Source: Ulvibacterium sp. | Lineage (GTDB): Bacteria > Bacteroidota > Bacteroidia > Flavobacteriales > Flavobacteriaceae | Assembly: GCF_028285715.1 (NCBI RefSeq) | Contig: NZ_JANQOO010000017.1 | Span: 744,001 to 808,000, forward strand | Direction of reading: 5' to 3' | Length of the DNA: 64,000 bases | Shown here: piece after piece, positions 50,442 to 59,428 of the stretch | How positions within the stretch are numbered: position 1 is the stretch's first letter | How the letters are laid out: each line of letters starts with the position of its first letter | Made by a program: the position numbers and the translations under genes | Notes under the pieces: generated by a model | Database searches by the model: none | The model's input: the letters and a program-made list of their open reading frames with translations, nothing else | What the model was told of the DNA's origin: nothing

Positions 50442-52838
50442 ATGGAAACGACAAAGTGTTATCACTGTGGTGACCCATGTGGCGCTACATCCATAAAGTT
50501 CGATGAAAAAGACTTTTGTTGTAACGGTTGCAAGACTGTATACGAAATTTTTTCTAGCAACGACCTATCCTATTACTACGACCTACAATCAGCTGCTGGG
50601 GCCACTCCAAAAGAGATTGAAGGAAAGTACGATTTTTTGGATACTGCTGCTATTGTTGAAAGACTGACAGAGTTCTGTGAAAACGATGTCCAGGTCATCA
50701 CCTTATATATTCCCCATATCCATTGTAGTTCCTGTATTTGGGTACTGGAGAATCTGAACAAGCTCCACCCTTCCATAACTGCTGCACAGGTGGATTTTCC
50801 CAAAAAGACAGTGCGCATAACCTATACCACCGTAGAATTTTCTTTAAAGGAGCTGGTCGTCCTTTTAGCACGTATTGGATATGAGCCTTATATTTCGCTG
50901 GAGGATTACGACAACGGCAAAAAGAAAGTAGACCGAAGCCTCATCTACAAACTCGGAGTTGCCGGTTTTGCTTTCGGAAATGTAATGTTCCTTTCCTTTC
51001 CGGAATATTTTGATTTGCACCTGGACGGATCGGCAACCGAAGAGTTTTGGCTGGAACGATACAAACATCTCTTCCGTTGGTTGATGTTCGTCTTCTCTTT
51101 ACCCGTGGTGTTTTATGCGGGCCGGGACTATTTTATATCGGCCTATAAGGGATTGCGAAGTCGTTTGTTAAACATTGATGTCCCCATTGCCTTAGGCATT
51201 TTGGTTCTTTTTCTGCGCAGTACTTTTGAAATCATTTTCGATTTCGGAAGCGGTTTCTTCGATAGCCTTACAGGGCTTGTCTTCTTCCTTTTACTCGGAA
51301 AGTTCTTCCAGCAGAAAACCTATTCCTTTCTTTCCTTTGAACGGGATTACAAATCGTATTTCCCCATAGCCATTACCCGTATAAGCCCTAATGGAGATGA
51401 GGAGTCCGTTCAGGTATATAAAATTAAACGGGGGGATAGGTTGCTTATTCGGAACCAAGAACTTGTTCCAGCAGATGGTATTCTCATAAACGGTGAGGCC
51501 CAAATAGATTACAGTTTTGTTACCGGCGAATCGGAACCTGTTCGCAAAATATCCGGGGACAAGATTTTTGCCGGAGGAAAGCAATTGAACGGTGCTATAG
51601 AGATGGAGGTCCTAAAATCCGTCTCGCAGAGTTACCTCACCCAGCTTTGGAGCAATACCGTATTTCAAAAGGATAGACCAAGTAGGTTCAGGACACTAAC
51701 GGATAGCATCGGAAAAAGATTTACTTTGGCCGTGTTGACCATTGCATCCATAGCTACGGCCTTTTGGCTCTATTATGATCCCAGCAAGGCCCTGAATGTT
51801 TTTACGGCCGTTCTAATTATTGCTTGCCCATGTGCCATTGCTTTGGCCGCACCATTTACTTTGGGAAACATGTTGCGTATCTTTGGTCGTAAAAAATTCT
51901 ATGTAAAGGATACCCAGGCCATAGAACGATTGGCCAGAATTAGTGCCGCCATCTTTGATAAGACAGGAACCATTACCACGACGCAGAAGACCACGGCCAG
52001 CTATGAGGGTATGCCCTTGACCGTAGCGGAAGAATCGTTATTGAAGAACACCTTACGGGCCTCCAACCACCCGCTTAGTCGTGCATTGTACGACATTCTA
52101 GCGGAAAATAACATTGTTCCCCTGGACGAGTATGAGGAACACTTGGGCAAAGGTCTGGAAGGGAGCAAGGATAACAACCACATAAAAGTCGGATCGGCAG
52201 ATTTTGTAGGTGCGGAATCATCGACTAATGAGTTGAATACATCCGTACATGTAAGTAGCAATGAGAGCTACAAAGGGCGCTATGTTTTCCATAACATGTA
52301 TCGGGAGGGGGTGCCCGAACTTTTCAAGACCATGTCCGCAGATTTGAAATTGGCCATTCTCTCCGGAGACAATGAAGGTGAAAAAACGCGTTTGGAAAAA
52401 CTGTTACCTAAATTAGTACCTTTATACTTTGACCAAAAGCCGAAGGACAAGCTCCAATTCATTAAATCCCTGCAGGAGCAAGGTGAAAAAGTGATGATGG
52501 TCGGCGACGGGTTAAATGATGCGGGGGCCTTGGCCCAAAGCGATGTAGGCGTGGCCGTCTCCGAAAACGTAAACGTGTTCTCCCCTGCTTGCGACGGTAT
52601 CTTGGATGCTACCAAGTTCCGGCAGTTATATCAGTACATATTGGCCTCCAAAAAAGCCATGAAAATAATCAAACTTAGTTTTGTATTGTCCCTGTTATAT
52701 AATGTAGTGGGACTCTATTTTGCGGTAACGGGACAATTGCAACCTGTTATAGCGGCCATTTTGATGCCATTGAGCTCAATTAGTATCGTGCTATTTACAA
52801 CGGTAATGACGAATGTATTGGGCCGAAGGTTAAAGTAA
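50442..52838 (+). CDS. ccoI: Copper-transporting P-type ATPase for cbb3 oxidase
   Basis: A 798-residue P1B ATPase. The N-terminus has a Cys-rich metal domain (CYHCGDPCGATSIKFDEKDFCCNGC) and an HMA-like CSSC (HIHCSSCIWVLENL). The ion-binding C462-P-C464, phosphorylation site D506-KTGT, the HP motif in ASNHPLSRAL and GDGLNDAGAL are all present. Proteins of this CcoI/FixI type supply copper to cytochrome cbb3 oxidase. It heads the cco locus, with an FNR-type box upstream. Confidence 0.92.
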   Translation: METTKCYHCGDPCGATSIKFDEKDFCCNGCKTVYEIFSSNDLSYYYDLQSAAGATPKEIEGKYDFLDTAAIVERLTEFCENDVQVITLYIPHIHCSSCIWVLENLNKLHPSITAAQVDFPKKTVRITYTTVEFSLKELVVLLARIGYEPYISLEDYDNGKKKVDRSLIYKLGVAGFAFGNVMFLSFPEYFDLHLDGSATEEFWLERYKHLFRWLMFVFSLPVVFYAGRDYFISAYKGLRSRLLNIDVPIALGILVLFLRSTFEIIFDFGSGFFDSLTGLVFFLLLGKFFQQKTYSFLSFERDYKSYFPIAITRISPNGDEESVQVYKIKRGDRLLIRNQELVPADGILINGEAQIDYSFVTGESEPVRKISGDKIFAGGKQLNGAIEMEVLKSVSQSYLTQLWSNTVFQKDRPSRFRTLTDSIGKRFTLAVLTIASIATAFWLYYDPSKALNVFTAVLIIACPCAIALAAPFTLGNMLRIFGRKKFYVKDTQAIERLARISAAIFDKTGTITTTQKTTASYEGMPLTVAEESLLKNTLRASNHPLSRALYDILAENNIVPLDEYEEHLGKGLEGSKDNNHIKVGSADFVGAESSTNELNTSVHVSSNESYKGRYVFHNMYREGVPELFKTMSADLKLAILSGDNEGEKTRLEKLLPKLVPLYFDQKPKDKLQFIKSLQEQGEKVMMVGDGLNDAGALAQSDVGVAVSENVNVFSPACDGILDATKFRQLYQYILASKKAMKIIKLSFVLSLLYNVVGLYFAVTGQLQPVIAAILMPLSSISIVLFTTVMTNVLGRRLK

Positions 52839-52893
52839 TAGACTATTCCTTTTTGCAAGTATCAGGGCAAAAAAAGGAAATTAAATTAAAACC

Positions 52894-52936
52894 TGATAAA
52901 TATCATTTTCTATGGCTAGGGCTCAACTTAGTTTTA
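52894..52936 (+). promoter_or_regulatory. ccoS-ccoNO promoter: FNR-type box and -7 box
   Basis: TGATAAATATCA (52894-52905) is the best match to the FNR consensus (TTGAT-N4-ATCAA) in the window. TAGTTTTA (52929-52936) is the -7-like box; centre to end of box is 36.5 bp. Transcription would start about 15 bp before ccoS. Confidence 0.65.
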
Positions 52937-52956
52937 CGCCAGAATTCAGGTAAGGT

Positions 52957-53175
52957 ATGAGTGTAATATATGTATTGTTGGCCATAAGCATTGTTGTTGC
53001 GGTCATCTTTTTCACGGCATTTATTGTTTCGGTCAAGAGTGGTCAGTACGATGATTCCTATACCCCATCGGTACGTATGCTTTTTGAGGATGAATTGGTT
53101 AAGCCCACATCGATGGACGGAGAAAAATCAAAAGGTGAACTAAAATTGGATAAATCAACCAAAATAAATCAGTAG
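52957..53175 (+). CDS. ccoS: cbb3 oxidase maturation protein CcoS
   Basis: A 72-residue protein: one membrane helix (IYVLLAISIVVAVIFFTAFIVSV) and a short tail (KSGQYDDSYTPSVRMLFED), the signature of CcoS. It is needed to insert cofactors into CcoN. Between ccoI and the fused ccoNO gene as in other Flavobacteria. Confidence 0.9.
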   Translation: MSVIYVLLAISIVVAVIFFTAFIVSVKSGQYDDSYTPSVRMLFEDELVKPTSMDGEKSKGELKLDKSTKINQ

Positions 53176-53180
53176 TCATT

Positions 53181-55382
53181 ATGGAAGTACAGCAGTTTTA
53201 CTACGATAATAAAATCGTAAAAAAATTCCTCTATGCAACAATGTTGTGGGGAATAGTAGGTTTTCTGGTAGGGCTGATATTGGCCTTTATGTTCCTATTC
53301 CCCAACTTGACCGATGGTATCTCATGGTTAAGTTTTGGTCGTTTACGACCATTACATACCAACGCGGTAATCTTCGCCTTTGTTGGTAATGCCATTTTCG
53401 CCGGGGTCTACTATTCTACCCAACGTTTGCTCAAGGCGAGGATGTTTAATGATTTTCTAAGTAATTTCAATTTTTGGGGATGGCAATTGATCATTGTAGC
53501 AGCTGCTATTACCCTACCCTTGGGTTATACTACCTCTAAGGAATATGCTGAGTTGGAATGGCCTATAGATATTGCCATTGCCCTGGTTTGGGTCGCTTTT
53601 GGGGTAAACCTTATAGGAACCATGATCAAAAGGAGGCAGCGCCATCTCTATGTAGCCATTTGGTTCTATGTGGCTACTTTCGTAACCGTTGCCGTACTTC
53701 ATATTTTCAATAGCCTTGAACTCCCCATAAGCGCTTTAAAAAGTTATTCTGTGTATGCCGGGGTCCAGGATGCCCTGGTCCAGTGGTGGTATGGGCACAA
53801 TGCCGTGGCATTTTTCTTAACTACCCCGTTCCTTGGACTCATGTATTACTTTGTACCTAAGGCCGCGAACAGGCCCATCTATTCCTATAGACTATCCATA
53901 GTACACTTCTGGTCCTTGATATTCATCTATATCTGGGCTGGACCACACCACTTATTGTACTCTGCTTTGCCAGATTGGGCTCAGAATTTGGGCGTTGCCT
54001 TTTCTGTAATGTTGATTGCACCATCCTGGGGTGGTATGATTAACGGATTATTGACGCTACGAGGGGCATGGGACAAGGTACGTACCGATCCCACGCTTAA
54101 GTTCATGGTGGTAGCAATTACGGGCTACGGTATGGCCACATTTGAGGGACCTATGCTATCCCTGAAGAACGTAAATGCCATTGCCCATTTCAGCGACTGG
54201 ATCATTGCCCATGTCCATGTCGGTGCATTGGCCTGGAATGGCTTTCTAACCTTTGGTATGATCTATTGGTTGGTTCCCAAAATGTTCAAGACAAGATTGC
54301 ATTCCACTCCCTTGGCCAATTTTCATTTCTGGATAGGCACCTTGGGTATCATTCTATATGCATTGCCCATGTACGTTGCCGGATTTACCCAGGCATTGAT
54401 GTGGAAGGATTTCAATCCAGACGGTACCTTGGTCTATGGAAATTTCTTGGAAACCGTAAATGAAATCATCCCCATGTATTGGATGCGTGCCATTGGGGGA
54501 ACCTTATATATTGTGGGAGCCATAGTGATGGTCTATAACGTGGTCGTCACTATAAAATCAGGTAGCAAAGTAGAAGATGAACTTGCAGAAGCTGCGGCCT
54601 TGACACGGGTTTCCAAAAGGAGGACCGCCGGCGAGACTTTCCATACCTGGTTGGAGCGCAAGCCGATACAATTGACCATCTTGGCCACAGTGGCTATCCT
54701 GATCGGTGGTATTATCCAGATTGTACCTACCATTTTGGTAAAATCGAACATCCCGACCATTACCAGTGTAAAACCCTATACTCCTTTGGAATTGGAAGGC
54801 CGGGATCTTTATATACGAGAGGGATGTGTGGGCTGCCATTCACAAATGATACGTCCTTTCCGAAGCGAGGTGGAACGTTATGGTGAGTATGCCAAAGCAG
54901 GGGAATTCGTGTATGACCACCCCTTCCTTTGGGGCAGCAAACGTACCGGACCGGATTTACTTCGTGTCGGCGGAAAATATTCGGATAACTGGCACTTTAA
55001 CCATATGTACGATCCCCAAAGTACCTCATCGGGATCCATAATGCCCGCTTACCAATGGCTTATAAATAACGAGCACGACCGAAGTGCCGTACAGGATAAG
55101 ATGGAAGCTATGGTAAGCTTAGGGGTACCGTACACCGAGGAGGATATTGCCAATGCACCGCAAGCCATGGAAGAACAGGCAAGCCAAATCGAAAAGAACC
55201 TATATTCCGATCCAGATTTTGTGGCCAGTTATGAGGCATCTAAAAAACGTGCCCAGGAAAACGGACAGGAATTTGTAGAAATGAAAGACCGTGAGATTGT
55301 TGCCATGATCGCCTATCTACAGAGATTGGGAACGGATATTAAAGTAAAGGAAACCGACGGATTACTATCAGAAAATAAATAA
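53181..55382 (+). CDS. ccoNO: Fused cbb3 cytochrome c oxidase subunits I and II
   Basis: A 733-residue fusion. The first ~480 residues are CcoN: the haem b and CuB His are seen in GRLRPLHTNAVIFAF, QWWYGHNAVAFFL, WAGPHHLLYSALPDW and IAHVHVGALAWNGF. The rest is CcoO: a membrane anchor (PIQLTILATVAILIGGIIQI) and the haem c motif C549-VG-C552-H553 (EGCVGCHSQMIRPF), with a Met axial ligand candidate in SIMPAYQW. The fusion is normal for Bacteroidota. It forms the catalytic and first cytochrome c subunits of the high-affinity terminal oxidase. Confidence 0.95.
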   Translation: MEVQQFYYDNKIVKKFLYATMLWGIVGFLVGLILAFMFLFPNLTDGISWLSFGRLRPLHTNAVIFAFVGNAIFAGVYYSTQRLLKARMFNDFLSNFNFWGWQLIIVAAAITLPLGYTTSKEYAELEWPIDIAIALVWVAFGVNLIGTMIKRRQRHLYVAIWFYVATFVTVAVLHIFNSLELPISALKSYSVYAGVQDALVQWWYGHNAVAFFLTTPFLGLMYYFVPKAANRPIYSYRLSIVHFWSLIFIYIWAGPHHLLYSALPDWAQNLGVAFSVMLIAPSWGGMINGLLTLRGAWDKVRTDPTLKFMVVAITGYGMATFEGPMLSLKNVNAIAHFSDWIIAHVHVGALAWNGFLTFGMIYWLVPKMFKTRLHSTPLANFHFWIGTLGIILYALPMYVAGFTQALMWKDFNPDGTLVYGNFLETVNEIIPMYWMRAIGGTLYIVGAIVMVYNVVVTIKSGSKVEDELAEAAALTRVSKRRTAGETFHTWLERKPIQLTILATVAILIGGIIQIVPTILVKSNIPTITSVKPYTPLELEGRDLYIREGCVGCHSQMIRPFRSEVERYGEYAKAGEFVYDHPFLWGSKRTGPDLLRVGGKYSDNWHFNHMYDPQSTSSGSIMPAYQWLINNEHDRSAVQDKMEAMVSLGVPYTEEDIANAPQAMEEQASQIEKNLYSDPDFVASYEASKKRAQENGQEFVEMKDREIVAMIAYLQRLGTDIKVKETDGLLSENK

Positions 55383-55389
55383 TAAGGCC

Positions 55390-55584
55390 ATGTTGAAATT
55401 TGTAAAAAACCATATGGAAAGTATAGAAGGCATTGCCACCTATCCCATGATTTCGCTACTTATCTTCTTTGTCTTTTTTACCCTGCTCTTCTGGTGGGTA
55501 TTTACCGCAGGAAAAGACTATATCAAAGAGGTAAGCGAATTGCCCTTGGAAAAAGATAATCAACCTAAAGAAGAAGTATTATGA
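55390..55584 (+). CDS. ccoQ: cbb3 oxidase small subunit CcoQ-like
   Basis: A 64-residue protein with one membrane helix (MISLLIFFVFFTLLFWWVFTAG) and a charged tail (KDYIKEVSELPLEKDNQPK). Position between ccoNO and ccoP is that of CcoQ (FixQ), which stabilises the complex. It overlaps ccoP by 4 bp (ATGA). Confidence 0.8.
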   Translation: MLKFVKNHMESIEGIATYPMISLLIFFVFFTLLFWWVFTAGKDYIKEVSELPLEKDNQPKEEVL

Positions 55585-56537
55585 GAAATATGTCACCATG
55601 GTGGATCCGTATCCCCGTAGTTTTTTTCCTCATTTTTGGATTGATGGAATATTTCATTGATTCCGGGGATAAACCTGCAATCATTGAATATCCCATTACC
55701 CAGTTCTTTATGCTGATGGTATTACTGATATTGATCGGAATAGAATTAATACTTCAATCCATAGAAAATGTAATGTTCCAAACCCTTAACGAGGAAGGCA
55801 AGGAACGTTACCTTGCCGCCAAGGCCAAAAGATGGGAGTGGAAATGGGGTAAAAAAATGTACCAAAGATCATTGGGCTCCAAACCTATTGAGGCAGAAGG
55901 CGAGATTATTTTGGACCATAACTATGATGGTATCCGGGAGTTGGACAACAAGTTACCACCCTGGTGGGTCTGGATGTTCTACGCCACTATCGTTTTTGGC
56001 GTAATATATCTTGCCCGTTTCCATGTTTTTGGGGATTACACCCAGGATGAGGAATATACTACCGAAGTTGCCTTGGCCGAAGCCCAAATAGAAGAGTATA
56101 AGAAAACCGCTAAGGATTTGGTGGATGTCAATACCGTGGAGCTATTAACGGATGCCTCTGACCTAAGCGCAGGCAAGACCATTTTTGAGACCAATTGTGT
56201 TGCTTGCCATATGGCGGATGGCGGCGGCGGAATAGGCCCTAACCTAACCGATCAAAATTGGATTCTTGGAGGTGGTATCAAAAATGTGTTCAATACCATT
56301 TCAGAAGGGGGACGGGACGGTAAAGGTATGGTGGCCTGGAAAAATGTACTCAAACCTGCGGAAATGGCCCAGGTGGCGAGTTATCTATTGACCTTCCAAG
56401 GTACAACTCCGGCAAATCCAAAAGCTCCGGAAGGGGATATTTGGATCGACCCGGATGCCCCGGCCATGGAACTTCCAGAGCAATCAAAAGACTCGGTAAC
56501 CATAGAAACGGACTCCACAACAGTGGCCGTCAACTAG
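55581..56537 (+). CDS. ccoP: cbb3 oxidase cytochrome c subunit CcoP, single haem
   Basis: A 318-residue protein: N-terminal membrane helices (IRIPVVFFLIFGLMEYF, then FFMLMVLLILIGIELIL), a soluble linker, another helix (WWVWMFYATIVFGVIYLARFHVF) and one cytochrome c domain with C-VA-C-H (ETNCVACHMADGGGGIGPNLTD). Proteobacterial CcoP has two CXXCH motifs; only one is visible here. The Pro- and acidic-rich tail (PEQSKDSVTIETDS) is non-conserved. The single haem is probably a Bacteroidetes variant, not a defect. Confidence 0.9.
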   Translation: MRNMSPWWIRIPVVFFLIFGLMEYFIDSGDKPAIIEYPITQFFMLMVLLILIGIELILQSIENVMFQTLNEEGKERYLAAKAKRWEWKWGKKMYQRSLGSKPIEAEGEIILDHNYDGIRELDNKLPPWWVWMFYATIVFGVIYLARFHVFGDYTQDEEYTTEVALAEAQIEEYKKTAKDLVDVNTVELLTDASDLSAGKTIFETNCVACHMADGGGGIGPNLTDQNWILGGGIKNVFNTISEGGRDGKGMVAWKNVLKPAEMAQVASYLLTFQGTTPANPKAPEGDIWIDPDAPAMELPEQSKDSVTIETDSTTVAVN

Positions 56538-56620
56538 AGATATTTTAAGTTACGGATACTATAGAGATATGAATCCCCCCAATAGTATGGAAGCGAGGTG
56601 GGATACGAAAGCGGTGTAAG

Positions 56621-58039
56621 ATGGCACAGGACCAAGAAAATTTTAGGGACAGCATAGGCACCATCAATGAAGAAGGCAAGCGGGCTTGGGTATTTCCAAA
56701 AAAGCCCAGTGGAAAGTTCTACGCCTACCGCAAGTATGTGAGTTATTTTCTTTTGGCCTTTTTATTTGCCTCTCCGTTTCTTAAAATTGATGGCAATCAG
56801 TTTTTGATGTTCAATGTACTGGAACGCCGTTTTAATATTTTTGGTTTCCCTTTTTGGCCGCAGGACTTTCATCTGTTTGTGATTTCAATGATTATCGGAG
56901 TCATATTCATTGCCCTGTTTACCGTAGCCTTTGGACGTATTTTCTGTGGATGGATGTGTCCGCAGACGATTTTTATGGAAATGGTCTTCCGGCGTATCGA
57001 GTACTGGATAGATGGTGATCGCGGTGCTCAAATAAGACTGGACCGACAGCCCTGGAATGGAGAAAAAATCAGGAAGCGGGTCTTAAAATGGACTGTTTTT
57101 TTTCTGATATCCTTTCTCATAGCCAACGTTTTTTTGGCCTATCTGATTGGAAGCGATAGATTGATCCAATATATCACTGACGGGCCTTTGCAACATGTAA
57201 GCACCTTGGTTTCATTATTGATCTTTACGGCAGTCTTTTATTTTGTATTTGCTTGGTTTCGGGAACAGGTGTGTATTATCGCTTGTCCGTATGGGAGGAT
57301 GCAGGGGGTGTTGTTGGACAATAAATCCATTGTGGTGGCCTATGATCACAAACGTGGGGAAGCAGAAAACGGACGAAAAAAATGGCGCAAGAACGAAGAT
57401 CGAAAAGCATTGGGCCATGGAGACTGTATCGATTGCAATCAATGCGTAGTGGTATGCCCCACTGGAATAGACATTAGAAACGGAACACAGCTTGAGTGTG
57501 TTAACTGCACGGCCTGTATCGATGAATGCGATACAATTATGGAAAAAGTTAACCTTCCTAAGGGACTTATCCGATATGCCAGTGAGGATGAAATCGTAAA
57601 AAAGGAAAAATTTAAATTCAACCCTAGATTAAAGGGATATACCGCAGTTTTGACCATTTTGACAGGAGTACTGATAGGGATGCTCTTTTTGAGAAACGAT
57701 CTGGAGGCAAACATTCTACGGTTGCCAGGACAGCTATACGAGCGAAAGGATAATAATATAATCAGTAACGTCTATACCTATAAATTGGTGAACAAGACCA
57801 CAAAAAGTATTGGCGACGTAAGTTTTAAACTTTTATCCCATCAGGGAAAAATAGAACTGGTACGGCATGAGAACTTTGAGGTCCCCGCTCAGGATTTGGC
57901 AGAAGGCACACTGTTTATTGAAATAAACAACGCCGCCCTGGAAGGTGATAAGGATAAGTTGAAAATTGGTGTTTACAGCGGGAGTGAACTTATTGAAACG
58001 ACCACGGCACGTTTTTTGGCACCGAGGAGCTTTAACTAA
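56621..58039 (+). CDS. ccoG: cbb3 oxidase accessory iron-sulphur protein CcoG
   Basis: A 472-residue membrane protein. Two short cysteine clusters follow helix 2 and the loops (GRIFCGWMCPQTIFMEM; QVCIIACPYGRMQ) and a 2[4Fe-4S] ferredoxin domain is visible (CIDCNQCVVVCPTGIDIRNGTQ, then CVNCTACIDECD). The C-terminus is a soluble beta domain. CcoG (FixG, RdxA) reduces copper for CcoI-dependent assembly. 83 bp after ccoP. Confidence 0.92.
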   Translation: MAQDQENFRDSIGTINEEGKRAWVFPKKPSGKFYAYRKYVSYFLLAFLFASPFLKIDGNQFLMFNVLERRFNIFGFPFWPQDFHLFVISMIIGVIFIALFTVAFGRIFCGWMCPQTIFMEMVFRRIEYWIDGDRGAQIRLDRQPWNGEKIRKRVLKWTVFFLISFLIANVFLAYLIGSDRLIQYITDGPLQHVSTLVSLLIFTAVFYFVFAWFREQVCIIACPYGRMQGVLLDNKSIVVAYDHKRGEAENGRKKWRKNEDRKALGHGDCIDCNQCVVVCPTGIDIRNGTQLECVNCTACIDECDTIMEKVNLPKGLIRYASEDEIVKKEKFKFNPRLKGYTAVLTILTGVLIGMLFLRNDLEANILRLPGQLYERKDNNIISNVYTYKLVNKTTKSIGDVSFKLLSHQGKIELVRHENFEVPAQDLAEGTLFIEINNAALEGDKDKLKIGVYSGSELIETTTARFLAPRSFN

Positions 58040-58065
58040 AACGATTCGGTAAAAAAATATCGATT

Positions 58066-58512
58066 ATGAAAATTAATTGGGGAACAGGTATTGTATTGGC
58101 ATTCATTGGATTCATTGGATTTATCCTATTTTTTGTAGTACGGATGAACATGGACAATAAGGCCAATCATGACTTGGTCACTGAAGAGTATTACAAACAG
58201 GAGTTGACCTATCAGAAGGAAATTGATGCCGAGACCAATGCCAAGAATTTGGCCGACCCGATTAAAATAGAAAAAACGAACAAAGGCCTTTTATTGAAGT
58301 TTCCAAAAAATCTTGAAGGACAAAATATACAAGGAACAGTGTCCCTATATAGACCATCCAATAAACACCTGGATTTTAACTTATCCGTAAGTTTATCCAA
58401 TGCACATTTGCTCATACCTGACAAACGTTTGTTGGATGGTCGCTGGGACATTAAGATTATTTGGCAATATAATGGAAAGGAATTTTTGCATAAAGAAAGT
58501 ATAACGTATTAA
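58066..58512 (+). CDS. ccoH: FixH/CcoH family protein
   Basis: A 148-residue protein: one N-terminal membrane helix (GIVLAFIGFIGFILFFVVRM) and a periplasmic domain (VTEEYYKQELTYQKEIDAETNAK ... GRWDIKIIWQYNGKEF) typical of FixH. It is part of the cbb3 assembly set, 26 bp after ccoG. Confidence 0.9.
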   Translation: MKINWGTGIVLAFIGFIGFILFFVVRMNMDNKANHDLVTEEYYKQELTYQKEIDAETNAKNLADPIKIEKTNKGLLLKFPKNLEGQNIQGTVSLYRPSNKHLDFNLSVSLSNAHLLIPDKRLLDGRWDIKIIWQYNGKEFLHKESITY

Positions 58513-58514
58513 AC

Positions 58515-58590
58515 AGATGTTAGACGTTAGATACCAGATATTTGGATATTGTCCTATATCTTACGTCCCATGTCTCACGTCTCCGGTCAT
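58515..58590 (+). repeat. Palindromic heptamer arrays in the ccoH-safE gap
   Basis: Left units of the type AGANGTT (for example AGACGTT) and right units of the type ACGTCYC repeat with a 7-bp period and are roughly inverted copies of each other, so the gap can fold into an imperfect hairpin in the mRNA. It fills nearly the whole space between ccoH and the next gene. Confidence 0.55.
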
Positions 58591-58601
58591 ATACCTTAGA
58601 A

Positions 58602-59306
58602 ATGTTACTATCGGCAATCATACTAGGACTTATGGGAAGCTTACACTGTATTGGGATGTGTGGCCCCATTGCCTTTATGCTACCGGTGGATAGAAATAGT
58701 AATCTTAAAAAACTTTTTCAGGTATCCCTGTATCATTTCGGAAGATTGCTCTCCTATGCGTTAATCGGTCTGGTGTTCGGGTTGTTGGGCAGGGGTCTAT
58801 ACATCTTTGGAATGCAACAAAAGCTATCCATAGGGGTCGGTCTGTTAATGATTATTCTCGTACTTATTCCCGCCAAAGCCTTAAACTCCTATCATCTTTC
58901 CAAGCCCATTTACAAAGTAATTTCCAAGGTAAAAAATCGACTGGGTCAAGAATTGAAAAAGAAAACCCCGGATACTTTTTTGACTATTGGATTCCTAAAT
59001 GGATTCTTACCCTGTGGATTGGTCTATATGGCATTATTTGGTGCAATTGCCATGGGTAGTGCCTGGGAAGGTTCTGTATACATGATGTTGTTCGGATTGG
59101 GGACCGTTCCTTTAATGACTTCGGCCATATACTTCAGCGGATTTCTAAAAGGGACCATACGGCATCGTGTTCAGAAATTGATTCCCGCGTTTGTGGTGGT
59201 AATCGGTCTGTTCTTCATCCTCCGGGGAATGGGATTGGGAATACCCTATATTTCACCCGAACCTGTGCAGGATATGGTTACGGCCGAGATAGAGTGTCAT
59301 GACTAG
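58602..59306 (+). CDS. Sulfite exporter TauE/SafE family (UreH-like) membrane protein
   Basis: A 234-residue membrane protein from ATG 58602; the frame extends upstream through the repeat tract but the natural start is here (MLLSAIILGLMGSLHCIGMCGPIAFML). The Cys pair in GSLHCIGMCGP and the later FLPCGLVYMALFGAIAMG are the family motifs. Members at this position in cbb3 loci are thought to move copper or reductant across the membrane. Five to six helices. Confidence 0.85.
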   Translation: MLLSAIILGLMGSLHCIGMCGPIAFMLPVDRNSNLKKLFQVSLYHFGRLLSYALIGLVFGLLGRGLYIFGMQQKLSIGVGLLMIILVLIPAKALNSYHLSKPIYKVISKVKNRLGQELKKKTPDTFLTIGFLNGFLPCGLVYMALFGAIAMGSAWEGSVYMMLFGLGTVPLMTSAIYFSGFLKGTIRHRVQKLIPAFVVVIGLFFILRGMGLGIPYISPEPVQDMVTAEIECHD

Positions 59307-59365
59307 TTTAAAAATGTCCATTGAGCTCTACCAATATGAAGAAAAGGTTACCCTTGGCCAAACTA

Positions 59366-59408
59366 TGAGTTATATCATGTTTAGTTCCTGCCTTCCTTAA
59401 GAACTTTG
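59366..59408 (+). promoter_or_regulatory. CoA-transferase promoter: FNR-type box and -7 box
   Basis: TGAGTTATATCA (59366-59377) has one mismatch in the distal half. GAACTTTG (59401-59408) is the -7-like box; centre to end of box is 36.5 bp. The ATG follows 20 bp later. Confidence 0.5.
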
Positions 59409-59428
59409 TACTATAAATTTTAGCCCAT

